A DNA stretch of 61,520 nucleotides. It comes from Bacteroidia bacterium (GTDB lineage: Bacteria > Bacteroidota > Bacteroidia > B-17B0 > Aurantibacillaceae). Each line of letters opens with the position of its first letter. The stretch's first letter is position 1. Location of the stretch: contig JALOMJ010000005.1 in the NCBI GenBank assembly GCA_025455485.1, positions 1 to 61,520 on the forward strand. The letters are read 5' to 3'. Positions 43,833-53,947 of this stretch are shown here, piece by piece. Under the pieces are notes generated by a model. The model was given only the letters and a program-made list of their open reading frames with translations, made no database searches and was not told the DNA's origin. A program made the translations under genes and the position numbers.

Positions 43833-43871
43833 TTAGCCTAAAAGCCTTACTTTTTTCTACTTATTTATTGC

Positions 43872-43912
43872 AATCCTAACCTGAATTGATTAATTTCGGT
43901 TAGGGTTTTTTA
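43872..43912 (+). terminator. terminator between rpsU and xerC
   Basis: CCTAACC (43875-43881) pairs with GGTTAGG (43898-43904), then a T tract. The xerC ATG is only 7 nt further on, so any read-through transcript would carry this hairpin over the xerC start. Confidence 0.75.
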
Positions 43913-43918
43913 TTTTAT

Positions 43919-44812
43919 ATGGTTGAGGCTGCAACAAAGGATTTTCTTAACTACCTTCAATATCAGAAGCGATTCAGCCCTTTGAGCCTGCAAAGTTACA
44001 GCAACGACCTAAGCCAGTTTACAACTTACCTGCAACAAGAGTATTCAGGAAGTGGATTATCAGGCCTCAGTCATCATCACATTCGCGATTATTTAGCCGC
44101 ACTCTTTGAAAAAGGCCTGTCGGCACGTTCGGTCAACCGAAAACTAAGCACGCTTAAATCGTATTTCAAATTTTTATGCCGCACCGGCGTATTACCACTT
44201 AATCCGGCACAAAAAGTTGTAGGACCAAAAACGAAAAAAACGTTGCCAACTTTTGTTGATGAAGGACAGATGCAAAAGGTGTTTTCTGAACTTACTTTTG
44301 CCGAGGATTTTACCGGACAAAGAAACCGGTTAATTATTGACTTGCTTTACCAAACTGGGATGCGCCGTGCAGAACTGCTTCAACTTAAGGTGTCGGATAT
44401 CGACCTGTATGCTTTGCAGTTAAAAGTTTTGGGGAAAAGAAATAAGGAAAGACTTCTTCCGTTTAACTTAAACCTTAAAAATAGCATCAAACACTACCTT
44501 GAATTAAAATCTGCGGTTGGATATAAAAACGATGTGCTTCTTGTAAGCACGAAAGACAAGGCTTTGAGCGCGGTGGCACTCACAAAAATTGTAAAGGATG
44601 TTTTGTCCCAGGTGACCACGGCATCTAAGAAAAGTCCTCATGTTTTAAGGCACAGTTTTGCCACCCATTTGCTCAATAATGGGGCCGACATTAATGCCGT
44701 GAAAGAATTGTTGGGGCATACAAATTTATTCACAACCCAGGTGTATACCCACAACAGCATCGAAAAATTAAAAAAGTCGTATTACCAGGCCCATCCCCGG
44801 TCTGGTAATTAA
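43919..44812 (+). CDS. xerC: tyrosine recombinase XerC
   Basis: The 297-residue recombinase has an N-terminal SAM-like core-binding domain (about 5-90) and a catalytic domain with all active residues: Arg149 (TGMRRAEL), Lys173, His241 and Arg244 (HVLRHSFATHLL), His267 (LGHTNLFTT) and Tyr276. It resolves chromosome dimers at dif with its partner XerD. Genomic place between rpsU and hpf marks it as the housekeeping copy, not a mobile integrase. The ATG follows the rpsU terminator directly. Confidence 0.95.
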   Translation: MVEAATKDFLNYLQYQKRFSPLSLQSYSNDLSQFTTYLQQEYSGSGLSGLSHHHIRDYLAALFEKGLSARSVNRKLSTLKSYFKFLCRTGVLPLNPAQKVVGPKTKKTLPTFVDEGQMQKVFSELTFAEDFTGQRNRLIIDLLYQTGMRRAELLQLKVSDIDLYALQLKVLGKRNKERLLPFNLNLKNSIKHYLELKSAVGYKNDVLLVSTKDKALSAVALTKIVKDVLSQVTTASKKSPHVLRHSFATHLLNNGADINAVKELLGHTNLFTTQVYTHNSIEKLKKSYYQAHPRSGN

Positions 44813-44827
44813 TTAATAACCTAAACC

Positions 44828-44837
44828 AAAAGGAGGA
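44828..44837 (+). promoter_or_regulatory. unusually strong Shine-Dalgarno before hpf
   Basis: AAAAGGAGGA lies 8 nt before the hpf ATG and pairs with the 16S tail over at least seven bases. Other genes in this window lack anything comparable. Confidence 0.85.
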
Positions 44838-44845
44838 AACAAATC

Positions 44846-45148
44846 ATGACAATCAACATCCAATCCGTACACTTCACAGCCGACAAAAAGTTGCTGAACT
44901 TTGTGAATGAAAAAGTTGAAAAACTGAATACCTTTTATGATGGCATCATTAATTCTGAGGTGACCCTAAAACTGGATAAAAGCAGTACCAGCGAAAACAA
45001 AATTTCTGAAATTAAATTACTCTGCAGGGGACATGAATTTTTTGCAAAAAGGCAATGTGAAACCTTTGAAGAGGCCACAGATTTGGTTTGTGAGGCATTG
45101 AGAAATCAGATTAAAAAACACAAGGATAAACGGGTGGTGCAGCACTAA
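44846..45148 (+). CDS. hpf: ribosome hibernation-promoting factor, HPF/YfiA family
   Basis: The 100-residue protein has the short HPF/YfiA pattern: INIQSVHFTADKKLLNFVNE (about 3-22), VEKLNTFYDGI, SEVTLKLDKSS and GHEFFAKRQCETFEEATDLV (about 60-79). It binds the ribosome decoding site and stores ribosomes in an inactive state when growth stops. It is the short form without the dimerising C-terminal domain. A very strong Shine-Dalgarno precedes it and a perfect terminator follows it. Confidence 0.94.
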   Translation: MTINIQSVHFTADKKLLNFVNEKVEKLNTFYDGIINSEVTLKLDKSSTSENKISEIKLLCRGHEFFAKRQCETFEEATDLVCEALRNQIKKHKDKRVVQH

Positions 45149-45157
45149 GCCCCGGTT

Positions 45158-45184
45158 AAGGCCGCCCAAAGGCGGCCTTTTTTA
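45158..45184 (+). terminator. terminator after hpf
   Basis: AAGGCCGCC (45158-45166) pairs perfectly with GGCGGCCTT (45171-45179) around CAAA, then TTTT. Confidence 0.93.
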
Positions 45185-45243
45185 TATCCAAAAGTGTCTC
45201 TATTTAGAAATACCATATTAAAATCACTTAACTTTAAGGCCTT

Positions 45244-45918
45244 GTGCGTGCCATTCATTTCATAGCTATTTTATTTCCGTTTTTATTAACAGCTCAAAAG
45301 AAACAAAAAGATTTGGCTGATTTTTTAATTACCGGAAATTTCTCCATACCAGCTATTTTAAGCAGCGACATGTACCGCGCTTCCTTCGATGGTATTTATG
45401 AAATGAATTTTTCGGCGAATAAGGCGTTCGGGGGTAATTTATATGCCGGACTTGGGTATCAAAACGTATTGTTTCAAAACGATGAAAGTTTGCAATACAC
45501 CTATTTTAATGCCAGCATACCATACAACACGCGACTTATGGGAAATGGGGTGTTTGCACGTTTTAGCCATGTACGATTTTTTAATGATATTGGATTCATA
45601 TCCTATGCATTGCAGGCAGGGTATCTGATGTGCCAGTATAAAAATGTGAATGCAGATACCAGTGCGGCCAACCAGCCTTATGGCGCCCAGAAATTTAATG
45701 CGCCTTACGTGCAGCCTGAGTTGGCCATAAATTTTATCGTTGATAAAACCATTAGTTTTGGTGTGGTGCTGAGCTATACTACCTTGTTCAGTAAGTTCGA
45801 CCCCAAAGCCCCGCGCTTTAATCAATTTGAACAAATTTCTTCAGAATCCAATAATTATGTCATGAGTTGGCTCAATTTTGGATTTAATTTTAACGCCTTG
45901 CTCCATAGAAAAAAATAA
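45244..45918 (+). CDS. hypothetical exported protein, probably a small outer-membrane barrel
   Basis: The 224-residue protein starts at GTG 45244. It has a short signal (about 1-18, ending LTA) and a mature part of alternating polar and hydrophobic strands rich in Tyr, Phe and Gly (AFGGNLYAGLGYQNV, ISFGVVLSYTTLF). It ends in an aromatic-rich strand (MSWLNFGFNFNALL), as in outer-membrane beta-barrels. No named family. It is followed 11 nt later by the E1 dehydrogenase gene, so they may be co-transcribed although their roles look unrelated. Confidence 0.68.
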   Translation: MRAIHFIAILFPFLLTAQKKQKDLADFLITGNFSIPAILSSDMYRASFDGIYEMNFSANKAFGGNLYAGLGYQNVLFQNDESLQYTYFNASIPYNTRLMGNGVFARFSHVRFFNDIGFISYALQAGYLMCQYKNVNADTSAANQPYGAQKFNAPYVQPELAINFIVDKTISFGVVLSYTTLFSKFDPKAPRFNQFEQISSESNNYVMSWLNFGFNFNALLHRKK

Positions 45919-45929
45919 AATCAAAGAAA

Positions 45930-47930
45930 ATGATCCTTGCCGAAACACCAATTAAATTCGAACGAAAAAAGTTGAAAGACCAGCATTTGCTTGAGCTTTA
46001 CTTACGTTTGCTTAAGCCGCGCATGATCGAAGAGAAAATGCTGTTGTTGTTGCGTCAGGGTAAAATTGCAAAGTGGTTCAGTGGCATTGGTCAGGAAGCA
46101 ATTTCGGTTGGGGTGGCCTCGGCTTTGAGTCCGGAAGAATATATTTTGCCCATGCACCGCAACCTTGGGGTGTTTACAACTCGCCAAATTCCTTTGAACC
46201 GCTTATTTTCACAGTTTCAAGGCAAGCCGGGTGGATTTACAAAAGGAAGAGACCGCTCTTTTCATTTTGGTTCTCAGGAATACAAAATTGTGGGCATGAT
46301 TTCCCACCTTGGACCTCAAATGGGGGTTGCCGATGGGATTGCACTTGGAAACCTTTTAAAAAGAAATAACAAGATAACCGCGGTTTTTAGTGGTGATGGT
46401 GGAGCCAGTGAAGGCGATTTTCACGAAAGCATTAATACCGCGGCGGTATGGAATTTACCGGTGATTTTTATTGTTGAAAGCAACGGTTATGGTTTGAGTA
46501 CACCATCCAATGAGCAGTTTCGTTGCAAATCTTTTGCCGATAAAGGCATAGGCTATGGTATTGAAGCCTTAAGCATTGATGGGAACAATATTTTGAAGGT
46601 TTACGATACAGTGAAACAACTTGCCGAAGAATTGCGTGAAAACCCTCGGCCTGTTTTGCTCGAGTGTGTCACATTCAGAATGCGCGGACACGAGGAAGCC
46701 AGCGGTACTAAGTATGTGCCAAAAGATCTAATGGACACCTGGTCCAAAAAAGACCCGGTGCAGAATTATGAAACATATCTTCTGAAAGAAGGGGTCATAG
46801 ATGAAAAACACATTGAGGAGATTAAAGCAGAAATAAAACTGGAGATTGAGCGCGGATTGGAAATTACTTTTGCTGAAAAAAATCCTGAACCAAACACCGA
46901 AATGGAATTAAAGGAATTGTTCAAAGAATTTGAAGCGGCTGATACTTATAATTCGGGCGAGTCAGCACCTTCCATACGGTTTATTGATGCCATTAGTCAG
47001 GCACTCAGACAGGCCATGGAAAAACATCCGGAACTTGTATTGATGGGGCAGGATATTGCAGAGTATGGAGGTGTGTTCAAGATTACAGAAGGTTTTGTTG
47101 AGCAGTTTGGAAAACACAGGGTGCGCAACACGCCCTTGTGCGAAAGCGCCATTCTTGGTGCTGGCTTTGGTTTGTCGATCAATGGTTTCAAAGCCATGGT
47201 AGAAATGCAATTTGCTGACTTTGTGAGTGAGGGCATGACACAAATCATCAATAATTTGGCTAAAAGCCATTACCGCTGGGGGCAACATGCCGATGTGGTG
47301 GTGCGCATGCCCACGGGTGCAGCAGTAGCAGCAGGGCCATTTCACAGTCAAAGCAACGAAGCCTGGTTTTTTAAAACACCGGGTTTAAAAATTGCTTATC
47401 CAGCTTTTCCTGCTGACGCAAAAGGTTTGTTGTTGACAGCTTTTGAGGACCCAAATCCGGTGATGTTTTTTGAACACAAAGCCTTGTACAGAAGCATCAC
47501 GCAAGAGGTGCCTGAACCGTATTATACCATTCCATTTGGTAAAGCCAATCTGATTCGGGAAGGAAATGAACTTAGTATTGTAACGTATGGGTTAGGTGTG
47601 CACTGGGCGCTCGAGCTTCTGGATGAACATCCGGAAATACATGCGGACTTGATCGATTTGAGAACCCTTGCGCCTTTAGATACAGAAAGTATTTATGCCT
47701 CTGTGAAAAAAACTGGCAGGGTAATTGTGATGCACGAAGATACCTTAACGGGCGGGATTGCTGGAGAAATAGCGGCGCTGATTACCGAACATTGTTTTGA
47801 ATACCTGGATGCTCCTGTGATGCGCGAAGGCAGTTTGGATACACCGGTACCCATGAACGTGGACTTGGAAAACAATTTCCTGCCAAAGCAACGGTTTAAA
47901 GAAAAGGTGTTAAAATTAAGGGCGTATTAG
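45930..47930 (+). CDS. fused E1 alpha-beta subunit of a 2-oxo acid dehydrogenase
   Basis: The 666-residue protein joins E1 alpha (about 1-330) and E1 beta (about 345-666), which are separate proteins in most bacteria. The thiamine diphosphate motif GDGGASEGDFHESIN (about 156-170, ending with the usual Asn in VESNGYG) is in the alpha half. The beta half has VLMGQDIAEYGGVFKIT, LCESAILGAGFGLSING and HEDTLTGGIAGEIAA. It probably decarboxylates branched-chain 2-oxo acids (or pyruvate) and passes the acyl group to an E2 lipoyl protein encoded elsewhere. Stop TAG; the next gene starts 1 nt later. Confidence 0.93.
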   Translation: MILAETPIKFERKKLKDQHLLELYLRLLKPRMIEEKMLLLLRQGKIAKWFSGIGQEAISVGVASALSPEEYILPMHRNLGVFTTRQIPLNRLFSQFQGKPGGFTKGRDRSFHFGSQEYKIVGMISHLGPQMGVADGIALGNLLKRNNKITAVFSGDGGASEGDFHESINTAAVWNLPVIFIVESNGYGLSTPSNEQFRCKSFADKGIGYGIEALSIDGNNILKVYDTVKQLAEELRENPRPVLLECVTFRMRGHEEASGTKYVPKDLMDTWSKKDPVQNYETYLLKEGVIDEKHIEEIKAEIKLEIERGLEITFAEKNPEPNTEMELKELFKEFEAADTYNSGESAPSIRFIDAISQALRQAMEKHPELVLMGQDIAEYGGVFKITEGFVEQFGKHRVRNTPLCESAILGAGFGLSINGFKAMVEMQFADFVSEGMTQIINNLAKSHYRWGQHADVVVRMPTGAAVAAGPFHSQSNEAWFFKTPGLKIAYPAFPADAKGLLLTAFEDPNPVMFFEHKALYRSITQEVPEPYYTIPFGKANLIREGNELSIVTYGLGVHWALELLDEHPEIHADLIDLRTLAPLDTESIYASVKKTGRVIVMHEDTLTGGIAGEIAALITEHCFEYLDAPVMREGSLDTPVPMNVDLENNFLPKQRFKEKVLKLRAY

Positions 47931-47931
47931 G

Positions 47932-48960
47932 ATGGAGTGGATTGATTTGCGAAGCGATACGGTTACCAAACCGTCAAAGGCTATGTTGGACGTCATGTTA
48001 ACTGCACCTGTAGGCGATGATGTTTTTGGTGAAGACCCAAGCGTAAACGCCTTGGAAGCCCATGCAGCAAAATTATTTTCTAAAGAAGCCGCTCTGTTTT
48101 GTCCCAGTGGCACCATGACCAATCAAATTGCTATTAAAGTGCATACACAGCCGGGCGATGAATTGCTATGTGATGTCAACTCTCATATCTACAATTACGA
48201 GGGTGGGGGTATTTCATTTAATTCGGGTGTACAGGCCAGATTACTTCATGGCAATGAGGGAAAACTTAGTCCCGAACTTATTGAAAACAACATAAACGGC
48301 ACCTATGATTGGTTAACGAAAACCTCCTTGGTGAGTCTTGAAAATACTGTAAACAGGGCGGGGGGATCGTTTTATACATTGGCCCAAACTCAGGCCATTC
48401 AAAAGTTATGCAGAGAAAAACACTTAGCACTTCATTTGGATGGGGCCAGAATTTTTAACGCCTTGGCTGAGACCGGCGAGAGTACATTCGAAATCGGAAA
48501 AAGTTTTGATTCTATTTCCATTTGTTTATCCAAAGGTTTGGGTGCACCTGTAGGTTCCCTTTTACTGGGCGATAAAGAGTTTATTCGTAAAGCCAGAAGG
48601 GTACGCAAGGTGTTTGGTGGTGGTATGCGCCAGGCCGGGGTTTTGGCAGCAGCTGGACTTTATGCACTCAATAACAACGTGAGTCGTTTGAAAGAAGATC
48701 ATCAGAAAGCAAAACTAATTAGCGAGGAATTAAAATTGGTTTCCTTTGTTGAGCAGGTGCTTCCGGTGTACACCAACATCATTATCTTTCATTTGAAAAA
48801 AGAGAGAGTAAGCGGCGATGTTTTTGAATTCAAATTAAAAGAAAAAGGAATTCGCGTTTCTGCCTTTGGAAAAGACACCATCCGAATGGTGACTCATTTG
48901 GATTTCACCGATACCATGCTAAACAAAACTCTGGAAGTTTTGAGAGGCCTTGATAAATGA
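47932..48960 (+). CDS. threonine aldolase/GntG-family PLP-dependent aldolase
   Basis: The 342-residue fold-type I PLP enzyme splits L-threonine or allo-threonine into glycine and acetaldehyde. Typical markers are MEWIDLRSDTVTKPSKAML at the start, GDDVFGEDPSVNALE (about 26-40), LHLDGARIFNAL (about 166-177) and SICLSKGLGAPVGSLL with the PLP Lys at about 200. Full length. The start follows the E1 gene by 1 nt, and the stop overlaps the next gene by 4 nt (ATGA), so all three are probably one transcript. Confidence 0.93.
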   Translation: MEWIDLRSDTVTKPSKAMLDVMLTAPVGDDVFGEDPSVNALEAHAAKLFSKEAALFCPSGTMTNQIAIKVHTQPGDELLCDVNSHIYNYEGGGISFNSGVQARLLHGNEGKLSPELIENNINGTYDWLTKTSLVSLENTVNRAGGSFYTLAQTQAIQKLCREKHLALHLDGARIFNALAETGESTFEIGKSFDSISICLSKGLGAPVGSLLLGDKEFIRKARRVRKVFGGGMRQAGVLAAAGLYALNNNVSRLKEDHQKAKLISEELKLVSFVEQVLPVYTNIIIFHLKKERVSGDVFEFKLKEKGIRVSAFGKDTIRMVTHLDFTDTMLNKTLEVLRGLDK

Positions 48961-49973
48961 ATGGTTGCGGATGTTTAAGTAAATTATTAATGAAAAACTA
49001 TTTTAAAGAATACAAAGGCATCATTCTGTCAGTTTCTATTGGCATCACAGCCTATTTTTCTTCGGCCATATTACCATCCACTTTGAATAGTATTTTGTTT
49101 GCTTTGCTGCTTGGTATGTTTGTAGGAAACAGTATTAAAATTCCTGAAACCTATCAGGCCGGTATTGCCTTAACCAGCAGTAAGTTGCTTGAGTTTTCCA
49201 TTCTGTTTTTGGCGTTTAGTATCAATTACAATCACATTGCGGAGATTGGAACCACGAGTTTTTCAATCATCGTTGTGCTGGTGTTACTCATGCTTTTCAT
49301 TACCTATTATCTTTCTATTAAGGTTAAATGCCCCGGGTCTACAGGGTGGTTAATTGGTTTTGGCACAAGCATCTGTGGCTCATCGGCTATAGCGGCCTTA
49401 GCACCCGGAATAAGTAAAAATAAAGAAGATGTTGGCATTGCCATGGCTGTAGTAAATTTGTTCGGCAGTTTAGGAATGGTCATTATGCCTGTTTTACTGA
49501 TAAAGTTTAATTTGAATACCAATTACATGGGCATGTTATTGGGCGGAACCCTTCATTCAGTGGGCAATGTGGCCGGTTCTGCATACGCTATCAGCAACGA
49601 AGTGGGTGAAGTGGCCATCACGGTAAAGCTGGCCAGAGTAGCCCTGCTATCACCGGCCTTGATTTTTTTTAGTTTTTTGGTGAACCGAAATACATCAAAA
49701 CGCTGGACCGACTATTTTATCTTACCCTGGTACCTCTGGAGTTTTATTGCTATAACGGTGTTAAGTTCATTTATTGATTTTCCGGCTTATTTTTTAGAAG
49801 TTATGGAATCTTCCGGAAAAATGATACTCACCATTTCCATGGCAGCAATAGGTTTACGCGTGAGTTTTAAGAAACTGTTTCAATCGGGTAAAAAGGGCTT
49901 GATATTTGGCTTGATTATTTTTGCAGTGCAAATCAGTTTACTTCTTCTATTACTGCTGATTTTTAACAGGTAA
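48957..49973 (+). CDS. YeiH-family putative sulfate exporter/transporter
   Basis: The 338-residue inner-membrane protein has about ten hydrophobic segments. Family motifs include LLGMFVGN (about 51-58), LLEFSILFLAFSIN, GFGTSICGSSAIAALAP (about 132-148), GGTLHSVGNVAGSAYA (about 195-210) and a final AAIGLRVSFKKL. The substrate is not established in the family; sulfate and sulfonate-related export has been suggested. ATG 48957 overlaps the aldolase stop; an inner ATG at 48990 (MKNYFKEYKG) is equally plausible and gives a more typical N-terminus. Confidence 0.88.
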   Translation: MNGCGCLSKLLMKNYFKEYKGIILSVSIGITAYFSSAILPSTLNSILFALLLGMFVGNSIKIPETYQAGIALTSSKLLEFSILFLAFSINYNHIAEIGTTSFSIIVVLVLLMLFITYYLSIKVKCPGSTGWLIGFGTSICGSSAIAALAPGISKNKEDVGIAMAVVNLFGSLGMVIMPVLLIKFNLNTNYMGMLLGGTLHSVGNVAGSAYAISNEVGEVAITVKLARVALLSPALIFFSFLVNRNTSKRWTDYFILPWYLWSFIAITVLSSFIDFPAYFLEVMESSGKMILTISMAAIGLRVSFKKLFQSGKKGLIFGLIIFAVQISLLLLLLLIFNR

Positions 49974-50212
49974 ATGATTCCGTGCAAAACTTTTTTGGTA
50001 ATTTCAAACAAAGTTTTTTTCAGTTCAACGTCATTACTCATTAGCTTGGAGTCGACTTTGGGTGGATTTTTCACCACACTGCGCTAGCCTCCGGGGTTTG
50101 ATACAAAATAATGCCCTGGAATGAAGGCGCTTTACTTTTTATTGCGGCCTCGGTTGAAAATATTTATTCGCTTTACACCCAAATTCTTTATCTTTAATCT
50201 TACAATTTTACA

Positions 50213-52216
50213 ATGATTCCAAGAGATACCGTTGACCGAATAATTGATGCTGCGCACGTTGAGGAAGTGGTAGGGGAGTTTGTTACTTTAAAAAAACGAG
50301 GTACGAATTTGCTTGGACTTTGCCCTTTTCACGGGGAAAAAACACCCTCGTTTACCGTATCGCCCACCAAAGGTATATTTAAGTGCTTTGGTTGTGGTAA
50401 GGCGGGCAGTTCGGTGAATTTTGTCATGGAGCACCTCAAACTTACGTATCCTGAGGCGCTCCGCTGGCTGGCAAAAAAATACAACATTGACATTGTAGAA
50501 AAAGAAATTACGCCTGAGGACCTCGAAAAACAAACCGAACGCGAGAGTTTGTTTATTGTCATGCAATACGCTCAACGCTATTTTACCGAACAAATGCTCA
50601 CAACCGATGAAGGCAAATCCATTGGTTTGGGGTATTTTCAGGAGCGGGGTTTGCAGCCTGCCATCATAGAAAAATTTCAATTGGGTTATAGCCCCGAAAG
50701 CCGCAACGCCTTTACTAAAGCCGCGGTTAAGGCTGGTTATCAGCCCAAATACCTTTCAGCCAGTGGCATGAGTATTGTTCGCAATGGTACGGACGAAAAA
50801 AAGGAACTTGCCGAAGGTGATCTCTTTGATCGTTTTGCGGGCCGCGTGATGTTTCCGGTGCTGGATGAAGCGGGCAGGGTAGTGGCCTTTGGGGGCCGTA
50901 CGCTGAGCAGTGATAAAAAAACAGCCAAATACATCAACAGTCCGGAAACAGACATTTACCACAAGAGCCGGGTGCTCTATGGGCTCTGGTACGCCAAACG
51001 TGCCATACAAAATGCCGACACCTGTTATTTGGTGGAAGGATACATGGATGTTATTGCTATGCATCAGGCCGGGGTTGAAAACGTAGTGGCTTCAAGCGGC
51101 ACCTCCTTAACCATCGAGCAAATTAAGTCCATTCATCGCTTTACCAAAAACATAGTGGTGTTGTACGATGGGGATGAGGCCGGTCAAAAAGCAAGCATGC
51201 GCGCCATTCCTATGCTTTTGGAAGAAGGTATGAATGTGCGTTTGCTGATGTTTCCTGATAACGATGATCCGGATTCCTTCAGCAGAAAAGTTGGAGCGGA
51301 AGAATTTCAGAATTACCTCAGAGAAAACAGTCAGGATTTTTTGTTTTTCAGGGCCGAACGATTAAAAACCATTTCCTCTGGTGATCCCATAAAACGGGCA
51401 GGTTTGATAAGGGAACTTGTGGAGAATATTGCATTGATACCTGACAATATCATTCGAAGCGTTTACATTCGCCAGTGTGCCATAATTATGGAAATGGAGG
51501 AGCAGATCCTTCAAAATGAGGTAAATAAGCTTAGGAGGAATCTGGCATCTAAGATAAAGTTGAGGTCAGGAGACGTGGATGAAAGCAAGCCATCCTCCGA
51601 AGAAGAAAGTGCCGAAGCTATTGAATCTTTTGAAAAGCAGAATACAGAGGAATTAGTGCCTGATTATGACCACGAAGAAATTGAGCTTCTTCGCATCATG
51701 ATGCAATTTGGAAATGTATACATTGAAATTGAGGGGGAAGATGAGGAAACTTCTGAAAGCCATAAAATTGACATACCGGCTTCAGATTATATTTTATTCG
51801 AATTGTATAGAGATGAAATGACCTTTGAAAATCCTATGCATACAGCGGTGTTGGATGAATACATACATGAATACAAAAACTCCCATTTTCCAACAGCACA
51901 ACAGTTTTTAAATTCCACTAATCCGATAGTGAATCAGTTTGTTTTGAAGCACGTTTTGAATTCTCGCGAAGTTAGTTTGAAGTGGAAGCATTTTGGAGTG
52001 GAAGTTCCGGAAGAAGTGAATAATTTAAAACGTGGCATTGAACATGTACTTTTCAGCTACAAAGAAAAAAAGCTCCGGGCCTATATTCAGGAGAAACAGA
52101 AGTTACTCAAAACCACAGAAGAACCGGAGATTTGGGATTTATTGAGGGAATTGGACGACCTGAAAAAAGTGAAAAGCAGGCTGAACAAGCATCTTGGAAG
52201 AACGGTTGTGAAATAA
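50213..52216 (+). CDS. dnaG: DNA primase
   Basis: The 667-residue primase makes RNA primers at the replication fork. The CHC2 zinc domain has Cys37, His40, Cys58 and Cys61 (CPFHGEKTPSF ... KCFGCGKAG). The TOPRIM core starts near 260 with VEGYMDVIAMHQAG, and metal-binding YDGDEAG follows at about 318. The C-terminal 200 residues, where the helicase DnaB binds, include an acidic stretch (SEEESAEAIESFEKQNTEEL). Single gene; ATG 50213 preceded by an AT-rich leader. Confidence 0.96.
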   Translation: MIPRDTVDRIIDAAHVEEVVGEFVTLKKRGTNLLGLCPFHGEKTPSFTVSPTKGIFKCFGCGKAGSSVNFVMEHLKLTYPEALRWLAKKYNIDIVEKEITPEDLEKQTERESLFIVMQYAQRYFTEQMLTTDEGKSIGLGYFQERGLQPAIIEKFQLGYSPESRNAFTKAAVKAGYQPKYLSASGMSIVRNGTDEKKELAEGDLFDRFAGRVMFPVLDEAGRVVAFGGRTLSSDKKTAKYINSPETDIYHKSRVLYGLWYAKRAIQNADTCYLVEGYMDVIAMHQAGVENVVASSGTSLTIEQIKSIHRFTKNIVVLYDGDEAGQKASMRAIPMLLEEGMNVRLLMFPDNDDPDSFSRKVGAEEFQNYLRENSQDFLFFRAERLKTISSGDPIKRAGLIRELVENIALIPDNIIRSVYIRQCAIIMEMEEQILQNEVNKLRRNLASKIKLRSGDVDESKPSSEEESAEAIESFEKQNTEELVPDYDHEEIELLRIMMQFGNVYIEIEGEDEETSESHKIDIPASDYILFELYRDEMTFENPMHTAVLDEYIHEYKNSHFPTAQQFLNSTNPIVNQFVLKHVLNSREVSLKWKHFGVEVPEEVNNLKRGIEHVLFSYKEKKLRAYIQEKQKLLKTTEEPEIWDLLRELDDLKKVKSRLNKHLGRTVVK

Positions 52217-52238
52217 TTTCTGATTTCTAATTTCTGAT
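52215..52238. repeat. short TTTCTGATTTCTAA direct repeat after dnaG
   Basis: ATTTCTGA, ATTTCTAA and ATTTCTGA follow each other between the convergent dnaG and pyrH genes. It is the kind of simple word repeat found between genes in this phylum; no role is evident. Confidence 0.55.
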
Positions 52239-52280
52239 TGAGAAGAATAGAACTTTTAAAACCTTCAGACTTTCTATACT

Positions 52281-53000
<720 letters not shown>

Positions 53001-53040
53001 TTATAAATGAACTTAAGTGTAGACGAAGATACGGTATTCC

Positions 53041-53072
53041 AAAAAAAATCCCGACTAAAAGCCGGGATTTAA
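53041..53072 (-). terminator. terminator after tsf
   Basis: On the minus strand AAATCCCG (63-70 side) pairs with CGGGATTT, arms at 53063-53070 and 53046-53053, followed by a run of eight T. It begins within a few nt of the tsf stop codon. Confidence 0.88.
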
Positions 53073-53075
53073 AGA

Positions 53076-53900
53076 TTAGGATAAAGCGTAGCGTTTGAGT
53101 GCTGTTACGGTAAGGTCCTTTTCAACCCCTTGAAGGTATTGACGAACAGTCACTTTATTATCAATAAAATACTCCTGATTCAACAAGGTAGAATCTTTAT
53201 AGAATTTGTTCAATTTACCCAAGGCAATTTTTTCTACCATATCTTCCGGTTTACCTTCGGCGCGGGTGGTTTCTTTTGCGATTTCCAATTCGCGATTGAT
53301 GGTGGTTTGATCTACGTCATCCTTATCAATTGCTACAGGTGCCATAGCAGCCGATTGCATCGCAATATTTTTGGCTACCTCATCGCTTACTTTTTTGTTG
53401 AAGCCAACGGCTACTGCCAAACGGTTGCCCGGATGGATGTAGCCAACCACTTGTTCAGCTTTTACAATGTTGTAAAAACCAATATCGATTTTCTCGCCGA
53501 TTTTACCTACTTGCTCCATAAACTTATCAGCAACGGTAATTTCGCTGTTATAAGGTAATGCTTTTAATTCCTCGATGCTGTTTGGTTTTTTATCGAGTGC
53601 AATGTTTGCTACGGTTTCAGCGAAAGTGATAAAGTCGGCGTTTTTGGCCACGAAATCGGTTTCACAGTTTACACTCACCACAATGGCAAATGTTTTATCG
53701 GCTGAGGTTTTCGCTAATACCACGCCTTCTTTTGCGTCGCGATCCTGACGATTAGCGGCCACTTTTGCTCCTTTTTTACGGAGATAATCTACTGCGGCTT
53801 CAAAATCGCCGTTACTTTCTTCTAATGCTTTTTTGCAGTCCATCATACCGGCACCGGTTTGCTGGCGTAATTTGTTTACATCTGCTGCTGTAATTGCCAT
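53076..53900 (-). CDS. tsf: translation elongation factor Ts
   Basis: The 274-residue factor recycles EF-Tu by releasing GDP. The N-terminal UBA-like domain has VNKLRQQTGAGMMDCKKALE (about 8-27) and the core TDFVAKNADF (about 82-91) that contacts EF-Tu. It follows rpsB with 102 nt between, which hold a hairpin that could act as a partial terminator. Confidence 0.96.
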   Translation of the reverse strand: MAITAADVNKLRQQTGAGMMDCKKALEESNGDFEAAVDYLRKKGAKVAANRQDRDAKEGVVLAKTSADKTFAIVVSVNCETDFVAKNADFITFAETVANIALDKKPNSIEELKALPYNSEITVADKFMEQVGKIGEKIDIGFYNIVKAEQVVGYIHPGNRLAVAVGFNKKVSDEVAKNIAMQSAAMAPVAIDKDDVDQTTINRELEIAKETTRAEGKPEDMVEKIALGKLNKFYKDSTLLNQEYFIDNKVTVRQYLQGVEKDLTVTALKRYALS

Positions 53901-53947
53901 TTTCTTTGGTTATTTTTTAGTTATTAATTAATTTGGGCTGTGCTTCC

